Shown here in pieces: positions 5,430 to 11,784 of a DNA stretch of 20,376 nucleotides. Each line of letters starts with the position of its first letter. The stretch's first letter is position 1. Under the pieces are notes generated by a model. The model ran no database searches. It was not told the origin of the DNA and saw only the letters and a program-made list of their open reading frames with translations. A program made the position numbers and the translations under genes. The DNA comes from UBA2144 sp964506185 (lineage in GTDB: Bacteria > Patescibacteriota > Gracilibacteria > Peribacterales > Peribacteraceae), in NCBI GenBank assembly GCA_964506185.1, contig CAZDKL010000026.1, positions 1 through 20,376 of the forward strand. The letters are read 5' to 3'.

Positions 5430-6931
5430 TTATTGCTCTCGTATCTCATCGGCCTGCTTAGAACCCCGAACGGCTGAGCTTCGATAACCACAGTCCTTCT
5501 TCCGCGCGGAAGCATATTTACAGTTACTTCTCCTTCCTCAAAATCAAGCGGCGAAATTATAGATGGGCGGAAATCTGCCTTTCCATATGCTGTTCGCAGA
5601 TGAATGTCCGTACTCATTGTCGGGTTCGCAACTGGATTGCCATCAGCATCCAGTACGGTAATAACCACTTTCTCCCACCCTCTTACCGAATACTCTCCAT
5701 CATGCCGAATTTCCACGGTCGCAACATTTCCTGAAGTTATTCTCTGGATTGTCTGAGTATCATTTACCGAGGTTGCGACTTCTTCCGTACTTGTAATGAT
5801 TTCATCAGTTTCAACATCCTCGACTGTTTCGGCAGGCTCGTTATTAACAACAACAGCTTCATTCTGAATTTGCCTTCTGGCCATGCGCGCCCTAAGCCGC
5901 TCTTCCCTTCTCGAAAGCAACTGCGCAATACGCTGAGCCCTTCTTTGTGCAACAGAAAGTATTACATTTGGTTTTTTCTCGACCACCTCGGAGTCTTCTT
6001 CCTCCTGAACTATTGTGGTTTCAACAGGCGCATAGTTTGCCTGCACATACAACATCGGATTAACCGTATAGAGATATCCTCTGGCTTTGTACAAACCTGC
6101 ATTCACAGCATCTGCAAAACTCATATTCTCCCGCTCTGCTTCCGAAGCTGTGAACGGCCAATACGGATGCCAAGGTGCTCCTTCTCTATCTATCTGGAAA
6201 TGAAGGTGCGGACCTGATGCATATCCCGTGCTTCCGGTATCTCCAATGTGTTCACCTTTGTGAACCATTGCTCCTTTCTCCACATAAATCGCGCTCAAGT
6301 GAGCATATGATGAATACAGGGTTGTCAGCTTTGCGGGATTGGATGGATCCGGCACATTCGGATGCCTGATAACAATAACATTTCCAAATCCGCCTCCTTC
6401 TTTAATTTCTGATACTACTCCGTTGGCAATATTTCTAACTGGAGTTCCTTCCGGAGCACGTATATCTACTGCAGGGTGACTTCCATCTCCTTCGGCGCCT
6501 GTTGCATACGAACCCAGATATCCAACTGAATACACATCATTTCCTCTTCCATGAGATATATCAGCCGAACGCTGTGAAGCAGATTTATATGTAGGTAAAT
6601 ATACAAACACATCCTGTGGAACCTGCCTGTAAGTATGGACATCAACATTTCCACCATACTGTGACCACTTCTCGTAATCAGGAACCATTTCTATAGGAGA
6701 TACTGTGCCAGTGTAAACAATCAAGCTATCATCTACTCCACCAAGTACCGATTTCCAGAAAGCATACCATCCATGTTGACCCACCATGTTCCCTGTTACA
6801 AAGGCTACAAGAGAAAGTGCTGCAATCCAGAAAGATTTTTGCTGTCTAAGGTAGTGAAAAGCGTGAGGTTCCCGCTTTTTATGGAGAAGATTGACTCTGA
6901 ACCCGAATTTCTTTCTATGCTTAAGGTGCAT
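5426..6931 (-). CDS. Membrane-anchored M23 (LytM-type) metallopeptidase
   Basis: 501 residues. A basic N-terminus precedes one membrane helix (about 33-51), placing the rest outside the membrane. The M23 domain spans about 130-250 and has all zinc and catalytic residues: His152 and Asp156 (SHPAVDI), His211 (SSYAHL), and His242/His244 (GPHLHF). It is therefore predicted to cut peptide cross-links of the cell wall or peptides in a surface layer. Residues about 320-360 are Arg/Glu-rich and probably helical (QRRAQRIAQLLSRREERLR). An acidic Thr/Val-rich linker follows, and a C-terminal beta-rich region (about 395-495, with VVITVLDADGNPVANP) resembles bacterial Ig-like/invasin domains. The promoter TTGTTC-N17-TATAAT (6984-6956) reads into the ATG at 6931 and overlaps the divergent tsaE promoter. 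Confidence 0.92.
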   Translation of the reverse strand: MHLKHRKKFGFRVNLLHKKREPHAFHYLRQQKSFWIAALSLVAFVTGNMVGQHGWYAFWKSVLGGVDDSLIVYTGTVSPIEMVPDYEKWSQYGGNVDVHTYRQVPQDVFVYLPTYKSASQRSADISHGRGNDVYSVGYLGSYATGAEGDGSHPAVDIRAPEGTPVRNIANGVVSEIKEGGGFGNVIVIRHPNVPDPSNPAKLTTLYSSYAHLSAIYVEKGAMVHKGEHIGDTGSTGYASGPHLHFQIDREGAPWHPYWPFTASEAERENMSFADAVNAGLYKARGYLYTVNPMLYVQANYAPVETTIVQEEEDSEVVEKKPNVILSVAQRRAQRIAQLLSRREERLRARMARRQIQNEAVVVNNEPAETVEDVETDEIITSTEEVATSVNDTQTIQRITSGNVATVEIRHDGEYSVRGWEKVVITVLDADGNPVANPTMSTDIHLRTAYGKADFRPSIISPLDFEEGEVTVNMLPRGRRTVVIEAQPFGVLSRPMRYESNN

Positions 6932-6984
6932 TTGTATAGTTTGTTTTACAGGTTTATTATACCATCAAAAGATGTTTAGAACAA
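6932..6984. promoter_or_regulatory. Two overlapping divergent promoters sharing one -10 core
   Basis: Plus strand: TTGTAT (6932-6937), 17 bp, TATTAT (6955-6960), start near 6967, serving tsaE at 6972. Minus strand: TTGTTC (6984-6979), 17 bp, TATAAT (6961-6956), serving the peptidase at 6931. The two -10 hexamers occupy the same heptamer TATTATA (6955-6961), so the promoters should compete for one open complex. Confidence 0.6.
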
Positions 6985-7982
6985 CCCTTGATAAAGTCAC
7001 TATTCGGCTTCCATATGCCAAAAAGACAATGTCTGCTGGTATTTCATTGGCTAGCTCCATATATAAAACACCGCTTACAATCGCGCTTTCCGGCGAACTC
7101 GGAGCTGGAAAGACCACATTTCTACAGGGTTTTGCCAAAGGATTAGGCATTTCTGATCATCTTACTAGCCCTACATACGCGCTCGAACAGCGATATCAAA
7201 CCGAGCGATTCGGTGAGCTTTTGCATATAGATTTGTACAGAATTGAGGCTCCTGATGCTATATCCATTATTGAATCTTCTGATGACCACGAGGGCATCAG
7301 ATGCATCGAGTGGGCCGATAGAATAGAAGGATTTGAGGCTGATATTGAGATAAGGATTATTGAAGATCCTGATGATAGAAATACGAGAACCCTTGAATGC
7401 ATATTCAAGGATATAAATATCCCCTCTCAGTCTGAAGTTGATGAATGGAGAAAAGAAGTTCACCTCCCAACAGGTGTCATAGGTCACTGTGATGCTGTGG
7501 CTGATGCATCAGAAAAGATAGGCAAAGAACTCTTAGACATGGGCAAGCTCCTTAGGCCTATTGCACTTAGACGAAGCGCCGAGATTCATGACCTCTTTAA
7601 GTTTATTGATTTTAGTAAGAGCAGCCCTCCTAAAATTGATGAGCCACAAATCTGGAAGGAGCTCATTATCAAGTATGAAGGGCATTCACATGAATCCGCA
7701 TGTGCTGCATTTTTGGAAGGAAAAGGATATTCAGAAATTGCCTCGATTGTTGGAATGCATGGATTTTCAACCGAGAATCATCCTAATATGACGACCGAGC
7801 AAAAGGTCCTTTTCTATACAGACAAAAGAACTACTGGTAATGAATTAGGCTCTATTGATGATAGATTTGAATACTTAAAGAAAACATACGCGGATGGAAA
7901 AGAGACTGACTTCCATAGGAAATGGAAGAAGGAGACTAAGAGCTTGGAAGATGATTTGTTTGATGGGCCTGCACCATTTTAA
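6972..7982 (+). CDS. tsaE: TsaE (t6A37 synthesis ATPase) fused to a C-terminal HD-type domain
   Basis: 336 residues; TsaE alone is usually about 150. Residues 1-145 are TsaE: Walker A GELGAGKT (41-48), TSPTYAL (65-71), HIDLYR (85-90) and EWADR (113-117). TsaE is the ATPase of the TsaB-TsaD-TsaE complex making threonylcarbamoyl-adenosine at tRNA position 37. Residues about 165-300 carry the metal-binding pattern of HD hydrolases: His172 (VIGHCDAV), His206-Asp207 (EIHDLFKF), His238, His263 (VGMHG) and Asp284 (FYTDKRT). HD enzymes are metal-dependent phosphohydrolases; the substrate here is unknown. I start at 6972 because the promoter at 6932-6960 places transcription there and the TsaE domain begins there; an upstream in-frame ATG at 6891 would lie before the promoter. 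There is no frame break, so this is one fused protein. Confidence 0.88.
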   Translation: MFRTTLDKVTIRLPYAKKTMSAGISLASSIYKTPLTIALSGELGAGKTTFLQGFAKGLGISDHLTSPTYALEQRYQTERFGELLHIDLYRIEAPDAISIIESSDDHEGIRCIEWADRIEGFEADIEIRIIEDPDDRNTRTLECIFKDINIPSQSEVDEWRKEVHLPTGVIGHCDAVADASEKIGKELLDMGKLLRPIALRRSAEIHDLFKFIDFSKSSPPKIDEPQIWKELIIKYEGHSHESACAAFLEGKGYSEIASIVGMHGFSTENHPNMTTEQKVLFYTDKRTTGNELGSIDDRFEYLKKTYADGKETDFHRKWKKETKSLEDDLFDGPAPF

Positions 7983-8575
7983 TGAATCATTCTAGGCACC
8001 AACTCTACCTTCAATATTTCTATAATGACTGAGTATTCCACCTGCAATATTGGAGCTGAGAGTATCAATAACAAAGTTGTAAGTCCCAGTGACCAGAAAC
8101 ACACGCGATCTACTGAACTCCAGTGTTTTCTAAGATGTGGATGTGCGTGATCCAGATAATGCCTAATGTGTGATACTATTTTGAGGAAGTTATGCAGAAT
8201 CTTCATTTTTGGAATTATGGTTCCAAACATTCTAATAATTGTAATCTCAGTTCTCATAACGCCGCTTATTCCCGGGAAAGCAATTGAGTGATGAAGAAAT
8301 ACAGAAAACATCAATCCGATCATGAATAGTGTAATATCCATGAGGCTTTCTCTAACGATCCCTTTGCATGTAAGCCTCCAGCTGTATCCGTGATACTCCC
8401 TGTATTTAACAAAATCCAGACACATATGGGCCACAATCAGAAGTCCAAACGCCCCCAAGCTAAACATAGCTGCTGCAAGAAGTGTTAATATCAAGAATCC
8501 TGCATGGAATGCAGGCAAATCATCATGTCTGTGCGCAAAGGCTTTTATTGGTTTATGTGCGTGTAATATTTGCAT
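7979..8575 (-). CDS. Histidine-rich multi-spanning membrane protein, unknown function
   Basis: 198 residues from ATG 8575. A TTG at 8623 in the same frame would add 16 residues but lies upstream of the -10 element. Hydrophobic segments sit at about 26-54, 80-100, 106-124 and 156-178. Seventeen histidines are concentrated in the loops and segment edges: HRHDD (15-19), AHMCLD (49-54), LHHS (94-97), HIRHY (136-140) and HAHPHLRKH (143-151). The AHMCLD pattern recalls HxxxD-type metal sites of membrane hydrolases, but I cannot assign a family. A metal-binding or transport role is only an inference. Its stop overlaps the tsaE-HD stop by 4 bp. Confidence 0.6.
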   Translation of the reverse strand: MQILHAHKPIKAFAHRHDDLPAFHAGFLILTLLAAAMFSLGAFGLLIVAHMCLDFVKYREYHGYSWRLTCKGIVRESLMDITLFMIGLMFSVFLHHSIAFPGISGVMRTEITIIRMFGTIIPKMKILHNFLKIVSHIRHYLDHAHPHLRKHWSSVDRVCFWSLGLTTLLLILSAPILQVEYSVIIEILKVELVPRMIH

Positions 8576-8585
8576 TTCTATATAT

Positions 8586-8613
8586 ATTATAACATAACTA
8601 CCAATTAATACAA
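8586..8613 (-). promoter_or_regulatory. Promoter of the His-rich membrane protein gene
   Basis: Minus strand: TTGTAT (8613-8608), 16 bp, TATAAT (8591-8586). The predicted start is about 3 nt before ATG 8575, so the mRNA would be nearly leaderless. This decides the start codon in favour of 8575. Confidence 0.6.
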
Positions 8614-8635
8614 TTCCGTTCAAATCGCTAGTTTA

Positions 8636-8664
8636 TGGATAAATTTACTATAAGATGATAAAAT
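8636..8664 (+). promoter_or_regulatory. Probable promoter of the 8672-9544 gene pair
   Basis: TAAAAT (8659-8664) ends 7 nt before GTG 8672, leaderless geometry. A weak -35 (TGGATA, 8636-8641) stands 17 bp upstream. Confidence 0.4.
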
Positions 8665-8671
8665 ATGATTA

Positions 8672-9064
8672 GTGACCCAAGACTATAAAAAAACAATGGC
8701 AGCCCATCAGGACAGTGTGTCCGAGGATGATCAAAAAAAAGCTGGTCAAGCAATTTCGGGTAAAATGGATAAGAAGCACAAAGAATTTATTGAAGGTTTA
8801 ATCAAGTTGCTTGATGCAGGTGAAATAAATCCTCTTATACCTCAGTCATTTGTAAAAAAAGATGTTTATGATTCTATGCCGGAGGAGTGGCAGGAGAAGA
8901 CAGATTTGATTCTGATAAATTTGACCGATGACGTTAGGATGATTGCTGAGTTCTGGAAATCTACCGAAACTCCCGATGAGTCCCCTCAGCTCGATACCAT
9001 GGTTGAAGCCTTGTGGAACTCTAAGCAGAAAATTGAGGTGGAGTATGATGTATTTAAATTCTAA
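8672..9064 (+). CDS. Small acidic cytoplasmic hypothetical protein
   Basis: 130 residues starting at GTG 8672; an in-frame ATG lies 8 codons later (8696). The GTG is favoured because TAAAAT lies 7 nt upstream. There is no signal peptide or membrane segment. The N-terminal third is Lys/Asp/Gln-rich (MTQDYKKTMAAHQDSVSEDD), and the rest looks like an all-helical soluble domain (KEFIEGLIKLLDAGEINPL; EFWKSTETPDESPQLD). I do not recognise the family. The next gene follows after 9 nt on the same strand, so the two probably form an operon. Confidence 0.6.
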   Translation: MTQDYKKTMAAHQDSVSEDDQKKAGQAISGKMDKKHKEFIEGLIKLLDAGEINPLIPQSFVKKDVYDSMPEEWQEKTDLILINLTDDVRMIAEFWKSTETPDESPQLDTMVEALWNSKQKIEVEYDVFKF

Positions 9065-9073
9065 ACTGTTGTT

Positions 9074-9544
9074 ATGTCAGATGAAGAAGTATTCAAGCCC
9101 GGCGAAAAGGAGCATCTAGATAAAGATGTACTTGATCATGGTAAAACAGCACATGTTGAAGATCAGAAGGAGAAAAAAGAATCATCCGAAAAGCAAGGAA
9201 CCAGAGAGGAATTAGCAGAAGTAGCTATCGATGTGGCTTTTCAGAAAAGATGGGATGATGCCAGTAAGCTGTCTGCTGAGTGCATGAAGGACATTGGTAA
9301 AGTCGACGATGCAGAAGCGGCTTTGGAAAACATCATCGCACTGCCAATGGATCATGCCGAGAAAGATCCAAAATTACTTAAAACAATTGGAGTACACGCC
9401 CCAAAAATTAACGATGCAGTCAGAGCCCAAGACGAAAAGGTGCTTCGTGATGAAATGACAGGAATGAATCGAGAGATTGAAGATGCAACTAGAGAGACTA
9501 CAGCCGAATCTGTCGATACAGTTGAGGTCGCCTCTCAACCTTAA
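9074..9544 (+). CDS. Acidic, charged helical hypothetical protein
   Basis: 156 residues, ATG at 9074, 9 nt after the previous stop. The first ~50 residues are highly charged and probably disordered (KPGEKEHLDKDVLDHGK, then EKKESSEKQGTREE). The middle is helical (VAIDVAFQKRWDDASKLSAE; DDAEAALENIIALPMD) with a hint of TPR-like spacing that I cannot confirm. The C-terminus is Glu/Thr-rich. No signal peptide, no membrane segment, no known motif. Immediately after the stop, AAGGG (9543-9547) and CCCTT (9552-9556) can form a small hairpin leading into a repeat. Confidence 0.55.
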   Translation: MSDEEVFKPGEKEHLDKDVLDHGKTAHVEDQKEKKESSEKQGTREELAEVAIDVAFQKRWDDASKLSAECMKDIGKVDDAEAALENIIALPMDHAEKDPKLLKTIGVHAPKINDAVRAQDEKVLRDEMTGMNREIEDATRETTAESVDTVEVASQP

Positions 9545-9550
9545 GGGTTA

Positions 9551-9600
9551 GTCCCTTCGACTTCGCTCCCGTTCAGGGCCTGAGCCCTTCAGGGCCGAAT
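9551..9600. repeat. GC-rich palindromic repeat overlapping the 3' end of miaA
   Basis: A run containing CCTTCGACTTCGCTCCCG followed by alternating GGGC/GCCC words. GGGC 9576-9579 can pair with GCCC 9584-9587, and the latter alternatively with GGGC 9592-9595. It lies between convergent genes and supplies the last ~9 codons and the stop of miaA. Confidence 0.6.
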
Positions 9601-10508
9601 GGCAGGGCAAGCCACTTAATTCTATTATCCCCTCTCCACCAAGTGAGTTGCCTTCTTGCGTATTGACGCGTTTTTGCCGAGATGACTTCAATCAATTCCT
9701 CTTCATCAATACTGCCTGATTTAATGGCTTCAATAATTTCGCGGTATCCACAGCTTTTCATTCCCGGATCATCAATCCCATATCCCTTATCCATTAATTC
9801 TCTGACTTCATCTACCCATCCAGCTGCAAACATCATTCGAGTTCGTTCATTAATTCTTTTGTGAAGCTCATCCCGAGGTTGTTCAATACCAATTATCTTA
9901 ATTTCCTCTCTGACCTGATCATCACGCGGACGCAATTCTGTCTGTGGCGAAGCTTTTGTCTTTGCTTTTTCAGTCAGCTCAAATATTTCGACTGCCCTGA
10001 CTAGCCTTGGTTTATTGTTCTGATGAATTTTAGCCGCAGATTCAGAATCTATCTCTCTAAGCCTTTCATGAAGACTCTTGCCCTGATCTTTGTCGTATTC
10101 ATCAATTAACTTTTGCCTGAGTTCTTCAGTTGGAGTTGGAGCCATGCTCAGCCCATCGGTAATTGAACTAAGATATAGCATCGATCCGCCAACTAGTATT
10201 GGCACATTCCCACGGTCTCTTATTTCAGAAATGATTTTATTTGCTTCTGTCTGATACCAGCCGACGCTCACTTCATCTTTAGGATCCAAAACATCAATCA
10301 AGTGATGAGGTATCTCCTCCATTTCTTCCGGTTTAATTTTTGCCGTACCGATATCAAGATATCTGTATAACTGACGTGAATCTGCATTCACGATTTCTAC
10401 ATTGCCGATCTTCTTTGCCAGATCTATTGAATAGCCCGTTTTACCGCTTGCTGTGGGTCCTAATATTACTATCAGATCTGATATCGAAATGTCCAACTTT
10501 CCTAACAT
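9573..10508 (-). CDS. miaA: tRNA dimethylallyltransferase (isopentenyl transferase)
   Basis: Transfers dimethylallyl from DMAPP to A37 of tRNAs reading UNN codons, next to the anticodon. Motifs: P-loop GPTASGKT, NADSRQLYRYLDIGTAKI (catalytic Asp and DMAPP/tRNA contacts), GGSMLYLSSITDGL, KPRLVRAVEIFE, AGWVDEVREL, PGMKSCGYREI and TRQYARRQLTWWR. At 311 residues it is full length. The ATG at 10508 (seventh codon of a frame that also has ATG at 10526) is preferred because TACAAT lies 5 nt upstream of it (10519-10514) and gives the usual 16 residues before the P-loop. The C-terminal LPFGPEGLRP is encoded by the palindromic repeat, so the natural C-terminus has probably been replaced. Divergent from clpP. 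Confidence 0.95.
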   Translation of the reverse strand: MLGKLDISISDLIVILGPTASGKTGYSIDLAKKIGNVEIVNADSRQLYRYLDIGTAKIKPEEMEEIPHHLIDVLDPKDEVSVGWYQTEANKIISEIRDRGNVPILVGGSMLYLSSITDGLSMAPTPTEELRQKLIDEYDKDQGKSLHERLREIDSESAAKIHQNNKPRLVRAVEIFELTEKAKTKASPQTELRPRDDQVREEIKIIGIEQPRDELHKRINERTRMMFAAGWVDEVRELMDKGYGIDDPGMKSCGYREIIEAIKSGSIDEEELIEVISAKTRQYARRQLTWWRGDNRIKWLALPFGPEGLRP

Positions 10509-10513
10509 ATTTA

Positions 10514-10519
10514 ATTGTA
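10514..10519 (-). promoter_or_regulatory. -10 element of miaA
   Basis: Minus-strand TACAAT (10519-10514), 5 nt before ATG 10508. A weak -35 (TAGGCA) stands 18 bp upstream. Leaderless geometry, as at pgk and the 13328 gene. Confidence 0.4.
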
Positions 10520-10526
10520 ACAACAT

Positions 10527-10554
10527 TTGACTTATTGTGCCTACTGCCTAGAAT
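10527..10554 (+). promoter_or_regulatory. clpP promoter
   Basis: TTGACT (10527-10532), 16 bp, TAGAAT (10549-10554). Predicted transcript start near 10561 and a leader of about 38 nt without a visible Shine-Dalgarno sequence. Same -10 as the promoter at 3085-3090. Confidence 0.65.
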
Positions 10555-10598
10555 ACGCGATTTTTGCTATTATATAAACGAAATCCCTTCTCAAACAT

Positions 10599-11243
10599 AT
10601 GCACTCCCAACTCATCTCTTTAGCCAAGAATCTTCCTCGTGATTACGCATTGCCGCAAAACACGATTATCCCGACTGTGATTGAAAAAACACAGCTAGGA
10701 GAACGAGCTTATGATATTTATTCAAGACTTCTGGAAGAAAGAATCATATTTTTGGGCACTCCAATTAATGATGACATAGCAAACTCAATAATCGCCCAAC
10801 TTCTATTTTTGGAGAAACAGGATCCAAAAAAAGACATCACAATGTACGTAAACTCCCCTGGTGGACAAGTCACATCCACACTCGCAATGTACGACACAAT
10901 GCAGCATGTTAAGCCTGATGTTTCAACAGTCTGCCTTGGAATCGCTGCAAGTGGAGGTGCGATAATTCTGACCGGCGGAGCTAAAGGAAAGCGATACGCT
11001 CTTGAGCACTCAGAAGTTATGATCCATCAGCCTCTTGGAGGAACAGAAGGTCAGGCAACTGACATTGCAATTCACGCTGATCATATAATCAAAACAAAGA
11101 ACCTTCTAAATAAAATGATTGCAGATCACACTGGTCAAAAGCTTGATAAGGTTACTCAGGATACAGAAAGAGACAACTTTATGAGTGCCGCTGAAGCACT
11201 AAAGTATGGACTGATCGATAATGTAGTTAAGGCTAAATCTTAG
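10599..11243 (+). CDS. clpP: ATP-dependent Clp protease proteolytic subunit
   Basis: Forms the double-heptamer serine-protease chamber that works with ClpX/ClpC-type ATPases in cytoplasmic protein turnover. The catalytic triad is complete: Ser118 (GIAASGGA), His143 (MIHQPLGG) and Asp192 (TERDNFMSAAEA). Other ClpP motifs are YVNSPGG, the TGGAKGKRYAL strand, and EALKYGLIDNVV at the end. At 214 residues it has normal length, with a short N-terminal extension (about 20 residues) that may be a propeptide. The residue after the active Ser is Gly instead of the usual Met, a mild variation. No Clp ATPase gene lies nearby. It ends one base before the convergent DoxX-like gene. Confidence 0.96.
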   Translation: MHSQLISLAKNLPRDYALPQNTIIPTVIEKTQLGERAYDIYSRLLEERIIFLGTPINDDIANSIIAQLLFLEKQDPKKDITMYVNSPGGQVTSTLAMYDTMQHVKPDVSTVCLGIAASGGAIILTGGAKGKRYALEHSEVMIHQPLGGTEGQATDIAIHADHIIKTKNLLNKMIADHTGQKLDKVTQDTERDNFMSAAEALKYGLIDNVVKAKS

Positions 11244-11244
11244 A

Positions 11245-11691
11245 CTATTTCTTCGTATCGCAACTTCCTCCTGAACAACAGGATGAAATCTTAACGACAA
11301 ACAGGAAGAGGATTAGCCATATCATTGCATTGAGAGCAGCCGGCATCATGTCAGCAAGCGATGCCCCAGAGAGAACTGGCTTCGCAAGCATTCCTGCTGG
11401 AATTGAAGCAAGTGCCAGTCCGGCAGACCAAGCTGCAAGCTCTTTATACATATCTATCACCAATAATGCTCCACCAACAATCATAAGTGCAGGCATTACT
11501 AGAGCCCATAGAACTCCCAATGGCTCCAATGGCCCAAGGCCATCTGCAACCATGCCCTTGAATCCAGCATGAGTCATGTAGTGTGCGAGGCCAACAAAAA
11601 GTAGTGAAAGGCCGAAGCTAATTCGGACCAAAAAACCCGCGATACCAATTGGTGTCTTTGGACAACAAGAGAAGGGACAACACTTTTTCAT
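11245..11691 (-). CDS. DoxX-like four-helix membrane protein with cysteine-rich tails
   Basis: 148 residues with four hydrophobic segments (about 15-35, 55-80, 86-103 and 118-135). The first contains RISFGLSLLFVGLAHY, the pattern of DoxX/DoxD-like proteins (R.x.G..f...G..H). The function of this superfamily is diverse and mostly unproven; some members are linked to oxidative stress or thiol chemistry. Unusual here are the clustered cysteines at both ends: CCPFSCCPK at residues 4-12 and SSCCSGGSC at 136-144. With four helices both tails should face the same side, probably the cytoplasm, where they could jointly bind a metal or cluster. That is an inference. Convergent with clpP and divergent from tgt. 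Confidence 0.65.
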   Translation of the reverse strand: MKKCCPFSCCPKTPIGIAGFLVRISFGLSLLFVGLAHYMTHAGFKGMVADGLGPLEPLGVLWALVMPALMIVGGALLVIDMYKELAAWSAGLALASIPAGMLAKPVLSGASLADMMPAALNAMIWLILFLFVVKISSCCSGGSCDTKK

Positions 11692-11784
11692 AAATTTTAG
11701 GGGAAAGAAATCATGTTCATTGTAAGTATAACTATCAATTTTCTTAATTTACTAATGGCAGTTTCGTTGTATCCTAGGTGTATT

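Noticed and set aside
6891..6971. Upstream in-frame ATG at 6891 as the start of tsaE-HD
   Set aside because: It lies before the promoter whose -10 ends at 6960 and would add a Cys-rich hydrophobic stretch not seen in TsaE.
11713..11784. ATG at 11713 or 11755 as the tgt start
   Set aside because: They add a hydrophobic N-terminus foreign to Tgt; GTG 11785 gives the normal family start and has an AGGTG ribosome-binding sequence. Confidence in this choice is moderate.
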